Source: Hydrogenophaga borbori
Lineage (GTDB): Bacteria; Pseudomonadota; Gammaproteobacteria; Burkholderiales; Burkholderiaceae_C
Assembly: GCF_003417535.1 (NCBI RefSeq)
Contig: NZ_QVLS01000003.1
Location: 496,001 to 560,000 of the forward strand
DNA length: 64,000 nt
Reading direction: 5' to 3'
Positions 1 through 9,126 of the stretch are shown here, in pieces. The translations under genes and the position numbers were made by a program. Under the pieces are notes generated by a model. It saw only the letters and a list, made by a program, of their open reading frames with translations, did no database searches and was not told the origin of the DNA. Position 1 is the stretch's first letter; each line of letters opens with the position of its first letter.

Positions 1-429
1 CAGGCCTCCCTCACCGGCCACCTGGTGCTGGCCACGCTGCACACCAACGACGCGCCGAGCGCCGTCACCCGCCTCACCGACATGGGTGTCGAGCCCTTCC
101 TGCTCAGCAGCTCGCTGCTGGGCGTGCTGGCGCAGCGCCTGGTGCGCAAGCTCTGCGTGCACTGCCGCCGCCAGGACGCGCAGGGCCGCTGGCACCCGGT
201 GGGCTGCGAGCACTGCAGCCAAAGTGGCTACAAGGGCCGCACCGGCATCTACGAACTCATGGTGGCCGACGACCAGATCCGCGCGCTGGTGCACCAGCGC
301 GCGGCCGAAAGCCGGCTGTTCGCCGCCGCCGAGAAGGCCGGCATGCGCACCATGCGCGAGGACGGCCAGCGCCTGATCGAGACGGGCGTGACCTCGGTGG
401 AAGAGGTGATGTCGGTCACCCGCGAATAG
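1..429 (+). CDS. gspE: Type II secretion ATPase GspE, C-terminal part (truncated by window edge)
   Basis: This is the C-terminal end of the cytoplasmic AAA ATPase that powers pseudopilus assembly in type II secretion. The reading frame is open from base 1, so the N-terminal and Walker A parts lie outside the window. The visible portion has the [18 protein letters not shown] segment, a CVHC...CEHC tetracysteine zinc module and the GRTGIYELM motif, all typical of GspE/PilB-type ATPases. gspF starts 10 bp after the stop, which supports GspE rather than PilB. No other gsp genes follow gspF here. Confidence 0.93.
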   Translation, partial: QASLTGHLVLATLHTNDAPSAVTRLTDMGVEPFLLSSSLLGVLAQRLVRKLCVHCRRQDAQGRWHPVGCEHCSQSGYKGRTGIYELMVADDQIRALVHQRAAESRLFAAAEKAGMRTMREDGQRLIETGVTSVEEVMSVTRE

Positions 430-439
430 GGGCGTCTGC

Positions 440-1669
440 ATGCCCGCCTACACCTTCGAGGCCGTTGACGCCAACGGCGAAACGCACAAGGGCGTGATCG
501 ACGCCGACACCGCGCGCGCCGCGCGCGGCCTGCTGCGCGCGCGCTCGCTGGTGCCGCTGGCCGTGGAGCCGGCCGCGCAGTCGGCGCAAGCCGGTGGCGG
601 CCAGGGACTCAACGTCACGCTGTGGGGCGGGCGCGTGTTCAGCAACACCGCGCTGGGCGTGTGGACGCGCCAGCTCGCGGGCCTGGTGGCCGCCGGCATG
701 CCGCTGGAGCGCGCGCTCAGCGCGCTGGCCGACGAAGCCGAGAACGACAAGCTGCGCAACCTGGTGGCCACGCTGCGCAGCGAAGTCAACGCCGGCTCGT
801 CCTTCGCGCGCGCCCTGTCGCAGTACCCGCGCGAATACGCGGCCAGCTACAGCGCCGTGGTGGCCGCCGGCGAACAGAGCGGCCAGCTCGGCACCGTGCT
901 GGAGCGCCTGGCCGACGACCTGGAAGCGCGCGAGGCGCTGCGCAACAAGCTCATCGCCGCGGCCCTGTACCCGGCCATCGTGACCCTGGTGGCCATCGTC
1001 ATCGTCGTTTTCCTGGTCAGCTACGTGGTGCCGCAGGTGGCGGGCGTGTTCGAGGGCAGCAAGCGCGCCTTGCCCACGCTCACGGTCATCATGATGGGCA
1101 TCAGCGCCTTCGTGCGCACATGGGGCTGGGCCGTGCTGCTGTTGCTCGTGCTCGGTCTCATCGGGCTGGTGTTCGCGCACCGGCAGGAGGGCCTGCGCCT
1201 GCGCATGGACGCCGCCGTGCTGCGCCTGCCCGTGCTGGGCCGGCTGGCGCGCGGCTTCAACGCCACGCGCTTCGCCGGCACGCTGGCCATGCTGGCGGGC
1301 GCGGGCGTGCCCATCCTGCGCGCCCTACAGACCGCCGCCGAAACCCTGAACAACCGCGCCCTGCGCGAAGACGCGCTCGACGCCCTGGTGCGCGTGCGCG
1401 AGGGCGCGCCCCTGGCGTCGGCCCTGGCCAGCAAAAAGCGCTTTCCGCCACTGCTGAGCATGTTCGCGCGCCTGGGCGAACAGACCGGCCAGCTGCCGCA
1501 GATGCTGCAGCGCGCGGCCGACCAGCTCGGCGCCGAGGTGCAGCGCCGCGCCATGTCCCTGGCCACGGTGCTGGAGCCCCTGCTCATCGTGGGCATGGGC
1601 CTGGTCGTCATGCTCATCGTGCTGGCGGTGCTGCTGCCGATCATCCAACTGAACCAACTCGTCACCTGA
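440..1669 (+). CDS. gspF: Type II secretion inner-membrane platform protein GspF
   Basis: This 409-aa polytopic inner-membrane protein forms the assembly platform that couples GspE to pseudopilus growth. It has the usual family length and the duplicated T2SSF fold: the first copy spans about residues 65-195 and ends in a strongly hydrophobic segment, and the second spans about 265-400 and ends in a final membrane helix rich in Leu, Val and Ile. The N-terminus MPAYTFEAVDANGE is typical of GspF. It follows gspE by 10 bp and is very likely cotranscribed. The 90 bp after it contain a GC-rich repeat and no gspG, so the remaining secretion genes are elsewhere. Confidence 0.95.
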   Translation: MPAYTFEAVDANGETHKGVIDADTARAARGLLRARSLVPLAVEPAAQSAQAGGGQGLNVTLWGGRVFSNTALGVWTRQLAGLVAAGMPLERALSALADEAENDKLRNLVATLRSEVNAGSSFARALSQYPREYAASYSAVVAAGEQSGQLGTVLERLADDLEAREALRNKLIAAALYPAIVTLVAIVIVVFLVSYVVPQVAGVFEGSKRALPTLTVIMMGISAFVRTWGWAVLLLLVLGLIGLVFAHRQEGLRLRMDAAVLRLPVLGRLARGFNATRFAGTLAMLAGAGVPILRALQTAAETLNNRALREDALDALVRVREGAPLASALASKKRFPPLLSMFARLGEQTGQLPQMLQRAADQLGAEVQRRAMSLATVLEPLLIVGMGLVVMLIVLAVLLPIIQLNQLVT

Positions 1670-1689
1670 AACCATGAGCCCCCACGCGC

Positions 1690-1756
1690 CTCACTTCGTG
1701 TATCCGCTGTCCCCCAAGGGGGCGCAGACCGCCCTGGGGGCGGCCCGGCGGGTGGT
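1690..1756. repeat. GC-rich intergenic repeat with CCCCCAAGGGGG core
   Basis: The spacer between gspF and the nucleotidase holds a GC-rich stretch built round the palindromic core CCCCCAAGGGGG, followed by a second CCCTGGGGGCGG arm. A related element with a CCCCTTGGGG core sits between flgI and flgH near 16100-16140. Short repeats of this style are scattered through Comamonadaceae genomes. The element could also act as a weak terminator. Its boundaries are approximate. Confidence 0.45.
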
Positions 1757-1759
1757 CTG

Positions 1760-2656
1760 ATGGCAGTCACCCTCGACGGCAAGCTCGTCGTCGCCATTTC
1801 CTCGCGCGCCCTGTTCGACTTCGAAGAAGAGAACCGCCTGTTCGAGCAGGGCGACGACAAGGCCTACATGCGGCTGCAACTGGAGCGGCTCGACACCCCC
1901 GCCGCGCCCGGCGTGGCCTTCTCCCTGGTGCACAAGCTGCTCGCCTTCAACGACGCCCACGCCCAGCGCGTGGAGGTGGTGATCCTCTCGCGCAACGACC
2001 CCGTCTCGGGCATGCGCGTGTTCCGCTCGGCCCAGCACTACGGCCTGCCCATCCAGCGCGGCAGCTTCACGCGCGGCCAGTCGCCCTGGCGCTACCTGCG
2101 CCCGCTGCGCGCCAACCTCTTCTTATCGGCCCACCTGGCCGACGTGCGCGCCGCACTGGACGCCGGCGTGCCCGCCGCGCAGGTCTACCCCACCTCGGTG
2201 CGCGCCAGCGACGCCCACCCGACCGAGGTGCGCATCGCCTTCGACGGCGACGCCGTGCTGTTCTCCGACGAGGCCGAGCGCATCTACCAGTCGCAGGGCC
2301 TCTCGGCCTTCCAGTCGCACGAATCGAGCAAGGCCGGCACGCCGCTGGAGGGGGGCCCCTTCAAGCCCCTGCTGGAGGCCCTGCACCGCCTGCAGAGCGA
2401 AGGCACGCCGCTCATGCGCATCCGCACCGCGCTGGTCACCGCGCGCAGCGCGCCCGCGCACGAGCGCGCCATCCGCACGCTGATGAACTGGAACATCGAG
2501 GTCGACGAGGCCATGTTCCTGGGCGGCCTGCCCAAGGGCGAGTTCCTGCGCGAGTTCGAACCCGACTTCTTCTTCGACGACCAGACCGGCCACATAGAGT
2601 CCGCCGCCCAGCACGTGCCGGCGGGCCACGTGGCCTCGGGCATCTCGAACCCCTGA
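1760..2656 (+). CDS. Cytosolic 5'-nucleotidase family protein
   Basis: This 298-aa protein has no signal peptide and matches the 5'-nucleotidase family related to vertebrate cN-I, which dephosphorylates nucleoside 5'-monophosphates. Supporting features are the N-terminal VAISSRALFDFEEEN segment, the VVILSRNDPVSGMRVFRSA block, the RIRTALVTARSAPAHERAI block and the C-terminal FEPDFFFDDQTGHI motif, which supplies acidic residues of a HAD-like site. It lies between gspF and a mutarotase gene, 11 bp upstream of the latter, so it may head a small metabolic operon. Substrate preference cannot be read from the sequence. Confidence 0.83.
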   Translation: MAVTLDGKLVVAISSRALFDFEEENRLFEQGDDKAYMRLQLERLDTPAAPGVAFSLVHKLLAFNDAHAQRVEVVILSRNDPVSGMRVFRSAQHYGLPIQRGSFTRGQSPWRYLRPLRANLFLSAHLADVRAALDAGVPAAQVYPTSVRASDAHPTEVRIAFDGDAVLFSDEAERIYQSQGLSAFQSHESSKAGTPLEGGPFKPLLEALHRLQSEGTPLMRIRTALVTARSAPAHERAIRTLMNWNIEVDEAMFLGGLPKGEFLREFEPDFFFDDQTGHIESAAQHVPAGHVASGISNP

Positions 2657-2667
2657 GCCCAGCCGCC

Positions 2668-3576
2668 ATGCCCCACGCGCAGCCCCTGCTGTCCCTTTCG
2701 ACTCAGGTGGTGGCGGGCCGCGGGGGCCTGAGCGAGCTGCACGTCCGCAACCGGCTGGCGCGCGCCACGGTCTCGCTGCAGGGCGCGCAACTCCTGTCCT
2801 TCCAGCCGCACGGCCAGCCCGACTGGCTGTTCCTGAGCCCACGCGCGCGCTTCGAGGCGGGTCAGGCCATCCGCGGCGGCGTGCCAGTGTGCTGGCCCTG
2901 GTTCGGGCCCGATCCCGACGGCCTGGGCCGCCCCGCCCACGGCTTCGCGCGGCAGAGCCCCTGGACGCTGCGCCACGCCATGGACGAAGCCGATGGCAGC
3001 ACCCGCCTGCTGTTCGAGCTGGTGGACAGCGGGCGCACGCGCGCGCTCTGGCCGCACCGCTTCCTGCTGCGCCTGGAGATGCACCTCGGTTCCACACTGC
3101 GCCTGAGCCTCGACACGCGCAACACCGGCGACACCGCCTTCACCCTCACCCAGGCCCTGCACAGCTATTTCGCGGTGGACCGCGTCGACGCGGCGCGGGT
3201 GCTGGGCCTGGAAGGCTGCGCTTTCATCGACCAGGTGCCCGGCGCGCGCCCGGCCGGCAGCCCCACCGAGGACGCCTTGCGCTTCAGCGGCCGGCTTGAC
3301 CGCCTCTACCAGCGGGTGCCCGATCGCCTGCAGCTGCTCGGCGCGGCCGGTGGCCAGCGCCTGACGCTGCGCAGCGAAGGCAGCCGCACCGCCGTGGTGT
3401 GGAACCCGGGCGCCGAGCTGGCCGCCAGCATGGCCGACCTGGGCCCGGGCGCACACCAGCACTTCGTCTGCGTCGAAACCGCCAACGCGGGCGACGAGCG
3501 CATCGCGCTGCCGCCCGGTGGCCGGCACCGCCTCACCGTCGAGATCGCGGCCCAGGCCGCCGGAGCTTTTCCATGA
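2668..3576 (+). CDS. Putative glucose-6-phosphate 1-epimerase (YeaD-like aldose epimerase)
   Basis: This 302-aa cytoplasmic protein belongs to the galactose mutarotase-like superfamily, in the branch containing bacterial YeaD and yeast Ymr099c, which interconvert the anomers of hexose 6-phosphates. Visible family blocks are RGGVPVCWPWFGP (about residues 70-82), HGFARQSPW, the catalytic-His region ALHSYFAVDRV (about 165-175) and VVWNPGAE with VCVETAN near the end. The length is usual for the branch. Its stop overlaps the start of the ABC transporter gene by 4 bp, so the two are translationally coupled. A link between the activities is not obvious. Confidence 0.86.
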   Translation: MPHAQPLLSLSTQVVAGRGGLSELHVRNRLARATVSLQGAQLLSFQPHGQPDWLFLSPRARFEAGQAIRGGVPVCWPWFGPDPDGLGRPAHGFARQSPWTLRHAMDEADGSTRLLFELVDSGRTRALWPHRFLLRLEMHLGSTLRLSLDTRNTGDTAFTLTQALHSYFAVDRVDAARVLGLEGCAFIDQVPGARPAGSPTEDALRFSGRLDRLYQRVPDRLQLLGAAGGQRLTLRSEGSRTAVVWNPGAELAASMADLGPGAHQHFVCVETANAGDERIALPPGGRHRLTVEIAAQAAGAFP

Positions 3577-5351
3577 CCGAGAAGATCAGCAAGTGGCGCG
3601 CCCTGCGCGAGTTCGCCGCCAAGGCCTGGCGGCTGTCCATGCCCTACTACCTCCATTCGGAGGACAAATGGAAGGCGCGCGGCCTGCTGCTGGCCATCGT
3701 GCTGCTCAACCTGGGCGCGGTCTACATGCTGGTGCTGCTCAACGAGTGGAACCGCGTGTTCTACGACGCGCTGCAGAACAAGGACGCCGCGGTGTTCTGG
3801 CGCGAACTGGGCCGCTTCACCTACCTGGCCTTCAGCTTCATCGTCATCGCGGTCTACCGCTTCTACCTCACGCAGTTGCTGCAGATGCGCTGGCGCGAGT
3901 GGATGACCAAGCACTACATGGACCGCTGGCTCGCCAACCACCGCTTCTACCAAATGGAGCTGGCGCGCTACTCGCGCGAGGGCAACGCGCCGCCCGACAA
4001 CCCCGACCAGCGCATCGCGGAAGACATGAACCTCTTCACCAGCTACACCGTGGGCCTGTCCATGGGCCTGCTCAACGCGGTGGTCACGCTGCTGAGCTTC
4101 ATCGGCATCCTGTGGACGCTGTCGGGCAGCTTCGGCTTCACGTTCCAGGGCCGGCACGTCGACATCCCGGGTTTCATGGTCTGGATGGCGGTGCTCTACT
4201 GCGTCGTCGGCAGCGTGCTCGCCCACTACATCGGCCGCCCGCAGATCGCGCTCAACTTCAAACAGCAGCGCTTCGAGGCCGACTTCCGCCACCACCTGGT
4301 GCGCGTGCGCGAATACAGCGAGTCGATCGCGCTGGACAAGGGCGAGGGCGTGGAGCGCCGCCAGCTCGGCCTGCGCTTCGCCGACGTGCTGGGCAACTAC
4401 CTGCGGCTCATCCGAACGCAAAAGCGCCTGGTCTGGTTCACCAACGGCTTCGGCCAGGCCGCCACGGTGTTCCCCTTCATCGTGGCGGCGCCGCGTTTCT
4501 TCAGCGGTGCCATCCAGCTCGGCGAACTGATGCAGATCGCCTCGGCCTTCGACCGCGTGCAGGGCGCGCTGTCCTGGTTCGTCGACAACTACGACCAGAT
4601 CGCCGCCTGGCGCGCCACCACCGACCGCATCACCAGCTTCGATGAAAGCTTCGCCGCGCTGCAGGCCGGCGACCCCGCCACCGCCAGCGAGACCAACGCC
4701 GAGGACGCGATCGCGCTCGACGCCATGGACCTCGCCCTGCCCGGCGGCGCGGCGCTGCTGGCGGTGCAAGGCGCACGCATCGCGCCCGGCGATTCGGTGC
4801 TGGTCCAGGGGCCCTCGGGCAGCGGCAAGTCCACGCTGTTCCGGGGCCTGGCGGGCATCTGGCCCTGGGCGAAACGCCGCCTGCGCCTGCCGGCCGACTT
4901 CGACGCGCGCGCCATGTTCCTGCCGCAGCGGCCCTACTTCCCCAACGGCCGCCTGCGCGACGCCCTGGCCTACCCCGAGCCCGCCGCGCGCTACGGCGAC
5001 GAGGAGCTGCAGGCCGCGCTGCGCGAGGCCCTGCTGCCCGACCTGGTGGCGCGGCTCGACGACCCCGACGCCTGGGACCAGAAGCTCTCGGGCGGCGAGC
5101 AGCAGCGCCTGGCCATCGCGCGCGCCCTGCTCAAGAAGCCGCGCTGGCTGTTCGTCGACGAAGCCACCAGCGCGCTCGACGAGGCCGCCGAGGCCACGGT
5201 CTACGAGCGCCTGCAGGCCCTGGTGCGCGCGCAGAACGGTGCCCTGGTGTCGATCGCGCACCGGCCCGGCGTGGCGGGCTGGCACGCGCGGCGCTGGGTG
5301 CTCGAGCCCGGCGCCGCGGACGGTCCGCGCTACCGCGTCGCCACCGGCTGA
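3573..5351 (+). CDS. ABC transporter, fused permease and ATPase (SbmA/BacA-YddA type)
   Basis: The 592-aa protein joins an N-terminal membrane domain of the SbmA/BacA and ABCD class to a C-terminal nucleotide-binding domain. The membrane part has helices near residues 35-55, 80-100, 155-180, 205-225 and 290-310. The ATPase has Walker A GPSGSGKST near residue 413, the signature LSGGEQQRLAIARAL near 505 and Walker B LFVDEATSALDE. The ATG at 3573 overlaps the preceding stop in ATGA. The open frame extends further upstream but only through the mutarotase gene, so I start it here. Relatives are inner-membrane half-transporters; the substrate is unknown. Confidence 0.87.
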   Translation: MTEKISKWRALREFAAKAWRLSMPYYLHSEDKWKARGLLLAIVLLNLGAVYMLVLLNEWNRVFYDALQNKDAAVFWRELGRFTYLAFSFIVIAVYRFYLTQLLQMRWREWMTKHYMDRWLANHRFYQMELARYSREGNAPPDNPDQRIAEDMNLFTSYTVGLSMGLLNAVVTLLSFIGILWTLSGSFGFTFQGRHVDIPGFMVWMAVLYCVVGSVLAHYIGRPQIALNFKQQRFEADFRHHLVRVREYSESIALDKGEGVERRQLGLRFADVLGNYLRLIRTQKRLVWFTNGFGQAATVFPFIVAAPRFFSGAIQLGELMQIASAFDRVQGALSWFVDNYDQIAAWRATTDRITSFDESFAALQAGDPATASETNAEDAIALDAMDLALPGGAALLAVQGARIAPGDSVLVQGPSGSGKSTLFRGLAGIWPWAKRRLRLPADFDARAMFLPQRPYFPNGRLRDALAYPEPAARYGDEELQAALREALLPDLVARLDDPDAWDQKLSGGEQQRLAIARALLKKPRWLFVDEATSALDEAAEATVYERLQALVRAQNGALVSIAHRPGVAGWHARRWVLEPGAADGPRYRVATG

Positions 5352-5360
5352 AGCGCGAGC

Positions 5361-6239
5361 TCACCAGGCCGCCAGCAGCCGGCCCACGCCGGCCAGGGCC
5401 TGCTCGCGCGCCGCCGCGCCCGCCGGGCTGTCGGCCAGGTAGGCGCTCACCAGCAAGGGCGCCCGCCCCGGCGGCCAGACGATGCCGGCGTCGTTGGCGC
5501 TCTCGCCCGCGGTGCCGGTCTTCTCGCCGATGCCCCAGCTCGGTGGCACACCCGCGCGCAGCCGGCGGTCGCCCGTGGTGTTGGCTTTGAGCCAGGCCGC
5601 CAGCTGCTCACGCGAGGCCGGCGACAGCGCCTCGCCCAGCAGCAGCGTGCGCAGGGTGCGCGCCATGGCGCGCGGCGTGGTGGTGTCCAGGTCCTCCCCG
5701 GGCGAGGGCTCGTTGAGTTCGGGTTCCATGCGGTCCAGCCGCGTCACCGGGTCGCCGACGCCGCGCAGGAACGCCGTCAGGGCGGCCGGGCCGCCCACCT
5801 CGCGCAGGATCAGGTTGGCCGCGGTGTTGTCGCTGGTGGTGATGGTGGCCTCGCACAGCTGGGCCAGGCTCAGGCCCCGGCCGCCCACGTGCTTCTCCGT
5901 CACCGGCGACCACTGCACCAGATCGCGCTGGCGGTAGCGCACGCGCTTGGACAGCGGCGCCTTGCCCTGGTCGGCGCGCCGCAGCACCAGCGCCGCCGCC
6001 AGGGTCTTGAACGTGCTGAGCATGAGGAAGCGCTCGTCGCTGCGGTGGCCCCATTCGCGTCCGTCGGCGGTGTCGAGGATGTGCACGCCCAGGCGTCCCC
6101 GGGACTTCGCCTCCAGTGCGCGCGCCGCGGCGTCGAGGGCGTCCGTGCTCTCCTGACCCCAGGCAAACTGGGGCATCAGAAAGGCCGCCAGGGCGGGAGC
6201 GGTGGCAGCGAGGCCAAGCAGTTGTCGTCGATGGATCAT
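5361..6239 (-). CDS. Class A beta-lactamase
   Basis: This 292-aa periplasmic serine hydrolase opens beta-lactam rings. All class A motifs are present: STFK at residues 75-78 (catalytic Ser75), SDN at 136-138, EPELN at 172-176 with the general-base Glu, and KTG at 240-242. The export signal covers about residues 1-28 and carries an RR pair followed by LLGLAATAPALAA, so Tat export is possible. It is divergently arranged with a LysR-type regulator across a 96-bp spacer, the classic layout of an inducible chromosomal beta-lactamase. Flanking genes are unrelated housekeeping genes, and no mobile element is seen beside it. Confidence 0.93.
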   Translation of the reverse strand: MIHRRQLLGLAATAPALAAFLMPQFAWGQESTDALDAAARALEAKSRGRLGVHILDTADGREWGHRSDERFLMLSTFKTLAAALVLRRADQGKAPLSKRVRYRQRDLVQWSPVTEKHVGGRGLSLAQLCEATITTSDNTAANLILREVGGPAALTAFLRGVGDPVTRLDRMEPELNEPSPGEDLDTTTPRAMARTLRTLLLGEALSPASREQLAAWLKANTTGDRRLRAGVPPSWGIGEKTGTAGESANDAGIVWPPGRAPLLVSAYLADSPAGAAAREQALAGVGRLLAAW

Positions 6240-6335
6240 CGTTTCTCCTGTAGAAAGCGCGAATGCTAGGGACGCGGCCGGCGCGGTTCAAACGGAAATA
6301 ATCTGCCCCAGACCCAAGAAAAACTTTTATCGACC

Positions 6336-7202
6336 ATGGACCTTCCCCTCAACGCCCTGCGCGCCTTCGAGGTCTCGGCGCGCCACCTCAGCTTCACGCG
6401 CGCCGCCGAGGAACTGCACCTGACCCAGACCGCCGTGAGCCAGCACGTGCGCAAGCTCGAAGACCGCCTGGGCCGCCGCCTGTTCCGCCGCCTGCCGCGC
6501 GGCCTGGCGCTCACCGACGAAGGCCAGGCCCTGCTGCCGGTGCTCAGCGAGACCTTCGAGCGCCTGTCGGCCACGCTCGCCAGCTTGCAGACGCGCCAGC
6601 GGCGCGAGGTGCTGTCCATCGGCGTGGTGGGCACCTTCGCGGTGGGCTGGCTGCTGCCGCGCCTGCGCGACTTCCAGGCCCGCCACCCGCTGATCGAGTT
6701 GCGCCTGTTCACCCACAACAACCGCGTCGACCTGGCGGCCGAAGGCCTGGACGCGGCCATCCGCTTCGGCGACGGCCAATGGCCCGGGTGCGAGGCCGTG
6801 CCCCTGCTCGACGCCCCGCTGGCGCCGGTCTGCTCGCCCGCGCTGGCGCACCGCATCCGCACCCCGGCCGACCTGGGCCGCGAAACCCTGCTGCGCTCCT
6901 ACCGAGGCGATGAGTGGCCCGCCTGGTGCGAGGCGGCGGGTGTGCGCGCGCCCCTGCTCACCGGGCCGCAGTTCGATTCCTCCCTGCTGCTGGCCGACGC
7001 GGCGGCGCAAGGCGCGGGGGTGGCCCTGCTGCCGCTGCGCCTGTTCAGCCGCGACCTGCAGGCTGGCCGGCTGGTGCGGCTGTTCGACGTGGAGGTGGCC
7101 GTGGGCCGTTACTGGTTCACGCGCCTGGCCCGGCGCCGCGCCTCACCAGCCGTGCAGGCGCTGCGGCGCTGGCTGGAAGAGCGGCTGGGCGAGGCCGGCT
7201 GA
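6336..7202 (+). CDS. LysR-family regulator, AmpR/GcvA-like, divergent from the beta-lactamase
   Basis: This 288-aa LysR-type regulator has an N-terminal winged helix-turn-helix (about residues 5-65, including FTRAAEELHLTQTAVSQHVRKLE) and a periplasmic-binding-like effector domain from about residue 90. The opening MDLPLNALRAFEVSARHLSF and the overall layout resemble AmpR and GcvA. In AmpR systems, cell-wall muropeptides control transcription of the divergent beta-lactamase. The shared 96-bp spacer with bla supports that role here, by inference. I could not resolve a convincing operator dyad in the spacer. The gene downstream (queC) is convergent and unrelated. Confidence 0.9.
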   Translation: MDLPLNALRAFEVSARHLSFTRAAEELHLTQTAVSQHVRKLEDRLGRRLFRRLPRGLALTDEGQALLPVLSETFERLSATLASLQTRQRREVLSIGVVGTFAVGWLLPRLRDFQARHPLIELRLFTHNNRVDLAAEGLDAAIRFGDGQWPGCEAVPLLDAPLAPVCSPALAHRIRTPADLGRETLLRSYRGDEWPAWCEAAGVRAPLLTGPQFDSSLLLADAAAQGAGVALLPLRLFSRDLQAGRLVRLFDVEVAVGRYWFTRLARRRASPAVQALRRWLEERLGEAG

Positions 7203-7284
7203 CACCGGCCCTCCCCCCCGGCGCACCCGGACAGCGCGCCGCAGACCACGACCTGCCAGCGGTGGTCGCGCATGGCGGGTGCGC

Positions 7285-8028
7285 CTAGGGATGGCGTGGC
7301 AGCGCGGTGCCGCGGGGCGTCCCTTCGCGGTAGGCCTGCCAGCCCCGCTCGCGCAACTGGCAGGCGGGGCACTGCCCGCAGCCCCAGCCCCAGGCGTGGC
7401 GGTGTTCGCGGTCGCCCTGGTAGCAGGTGTGGGTGTGCTCCACGATCAGCGCCACCAGGGCCTCGCCGCCCAGCTCGCGCGCCAGGCGCCAGGTGTCGGC
7501 CTTGTCGATCCACATCAGCGGCGTGTCGACCAGGAAGCGCTGGTCCATGCCCAGCGAGAGCGCGAGCTGCATGGCCTTCATGGTGTCGTCGCGGCAGTCG
7601 GGGTAACCGGAGAAATCGGTTTCGCACACGCCCGCCACCAGCACCGTGAGCCCGCGCCGGTAGGCCAGCGCCGCGGCCAGGGTAAGGAACAGCAGGTTGC
7701 GCCCCGGCACGAAGGTGTTGGGCAGGCCGTTGGCCTCCATGCGAAAGGCCATGTCGCGCGTGAGCGAGGTCTCGGACACCGCGCCCAGCACCGCGAGGTC
7801 GAGCACGTGGTCCTCGCCCAGCCGGGCGGCCCAGGCGGGAAAGGCTGCGCGCAGCTCGCGCAGCACGGCCTGGCGCGCATCGAGTTCCACGCGGTGGCGC
7901 TGGCCGTAGTCGAAGCCCACGGTCTCGACGCGCTCGAAGCGGCTCAGCGCGTGCGCCAGGCAGGTGGTGGAGTCCTGGCCGCCGGAGAACAGGACCAGGG
8001 CATGGGTGTGGCGCATGGGGTTGGGCAT
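7285..8028 (-). CDS. queC: 7-cyano-7-deazaguanine synthase QueC
   Basis: QueC converts 7-carboxy-7-deazaguanine to preQ0 with ATP and ammonia in the queuosine pathway. The 247-aa product has the PP-loop ATP pyrophosphatase motif [11 protein letters not shown] near the N-terminus, the VPGRNLLFL and [15 protein letters not shown] blocks, and a C-terminal zinc site built from a Cys in HTCYQG and the CGQCPAC cluster. Length is usual for the family. I chose the ATG at 8028 (MPNPMRHTH); a second in-frame ATG at 8016 is also possible. The upstream extension of the frame is out-of-frame sequence of the acetyltransferase gene. Confidence 0.95.
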   Translation of the reverse strand: MPNPMRHTHALVLFSGGQDSTTCLAHALSRFERVETVGFDYGQRHRVELDARQAVLRELRAAFPAWAARLGEDHVLDLAVLGAVSETSLTRDMAFRMEANGLPNTFVPGRNLLFLTLAAALAYRRGLTVLVAGVCETDFSGYPDCRDDTMKAMQLALSLGMDQRFLVDTPLMWIDKADTWRLARELGGEALVALIVEHTHTCYQGDREHRHAWGWGCGQCPACQLRERGWQAYREGTPRGTALPRHP

Positions 8029-8044
8029 GGGGCGATGGTAGGGC

Positions 8045-8548
8045 TCAGCGGGTGGCGTCGCGCAGGAGCGCCATGGCGTGGCTGTCGACGCTCTGGCCGT
8101 CGACCCGGAACGCGCCGCGCTGCAGGCCTTCGTGCGCGAAGCCCATGCGCTCGTACAGCGCGCGGGCATTGGGGTTGTCGGCCCGCACCGTCAGCTCGAT
8201 GCGGGTGAGGCCCTTGGCCCAGGCGGCGGCGATGGCGGCCCGCATCAGGGCCGCGCCCAGGCCCTGGTGGCGCGCGCGACGCACCAGGCCGATGCCCAGG
8301 GTGCCGACGTGGCGCCGGGCTTCGCCGAACACGGGCAGCACATCGCACCAGCCGACCACTTCATCGTCGAGCAGGGCCACGACGTGCGGGTTGCCCTGGC
8401 GCAGGCTGTCGCGAAAGAAGGCGACGGTCTGCTCGCGCGGCGGCGCCTGCAGCATGGCCAGGTAGCGCTTCTCGCGCGCCACCTCGTCGAGCACCTGGTG
8501 CAGGCGCTCGAAGTGGGCTTCGGTGAGGGGCAGGATGCGGGTGTTCAT
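8045..8548 (-). CDS. GNAT-family N-acetyltransferase
   Basis: This 167-aa cytoplasmic protein has the GNAT fold. The acetyl-CoA binding motif A is visible as [24 protein letters not shown], and the downstream [21 protein letters not shown] block is typical of RimI/PhnO-like acetyltransferases. Upstream lies the beta-strand pair around [16 protein letters not shown]. The start ATG at 8548 overlaps the stop of the P-loop protein gene by 4 bp, so the two are translationally coupled. The substrate is not predictable from sequence. It precedes queC by 16 bp and may be cotranscribed with it. Confidence 0.88.
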   Translation of the reverse strand: MNTRILPLTEAHFERLHQVLDEVAREKRYLAMLQAPPREQTVAFFRDSLRQGNPHVVALLDDEVVGWCDVLPVFGEARRHVGTLGIGLVRRARHQGLGAALMRAAIAAAWAKGLTRIELTVRADNPNARALYERMGFAHEGLQRGAFRVDGQSVDSHAMALLRDATR

Positions 8549-9126
8549 GGGCTCGGGGGTCGGGAATCGGCGGCGACCGGGGCACCCGCCTGCAGCTGGC
8601 GCAGCAGGGCGTCGGCCTCGTGGGGGGTGCGCGCTTCGCACCAGCGCAGGTGGGCGAAGGTGCCGGCGTCCCGCAAAGCCTCGAACTCGCGCCGGCGGCG
8701 GTGAAAGGTGCTCAGGATCCACCACAGGATGGACTCGCGCGACAGGAAGGACTGGCGGAAGGACTCCCGGTTGCCATGGAACAGCTCCTCGCCGGAGGCC
8801 GCGCGCGCCACCGTTCGCCGCAGGCCGCGCCAGAACACCCGGGGCAGGCCGAAGTTGAGCCAGACGATGGTGGTGGCGCGGCCCCACAGCCGCTCGCGCG
8901 CGAGCCCGTAGTTGCCCGCCGCCACCCAGCGTTCGCCGGCGCTGGCCTGTTCGACCAGGCGCAGGAACTCGGTCGGCGGCTTGGGCGTCCAGGCGGGCGC
9001 CCAGTACAGCTCGTCCAGTTCGATGAGCGCGCAGCCGCGCGAGGCGGCCAGCGCGCGGGCGAAGGTGGATTTGCCGGCGCAGCTGGAGCCGATGACCACC
9101 ACGCGGTCGGCGCCGGCCTCGTTCAT
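8545..9126 (-). CDS. P-loop NTPase, adenylate kinase-like
   Basis: The 193-aa protein begins with a strand and Walker A, VVVIGSSCAGKSTFARAL (about residues 9-26), then an ELDELYWAP segment and WVAAGNYG, followed by a basic lid-like region rich in Arg. This resembles the small adenylate-kinase/shikimate-kinase-like family often annotated as AAA-family ATPase or topology modulation protein. The substrate is unknown. It is the middle gene of a tightly packed run in which each stop overlaps the next start by 4 bp, with an acetyltransferase on each side. Confidence 0.75.
   Translation of the reverse strand: MNEAGADRVVVIGSSCAGKSTFARALAASRGCALIELDELYWAPAWTPKPPTEFLRLVEQASAGERWVAAGNYGLARERLWGRATTIVWLNFGLPRVFWRGLRRTVARAASGEELFHGNRESFRQSFLSRESILWWILSTFHRRRREFEALRDAGTFAHLRWCEARTPHEADALLRQLQAGAPVAADSRPPSP

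Noticed and set aside
1-1669. A full type II secretion or type IV pilus cluster
   Set aside because: Only the end of gspE and gspF are present; the next genes are metabolic.
8545-9126. Naming the P-loop protein FlaR because of nearby flagellar genes
   Set aside because: That family name is a historical label; the gene lies in an unrelated acetyltransferase run and shows only an adenylate-kinase-like P-loop.
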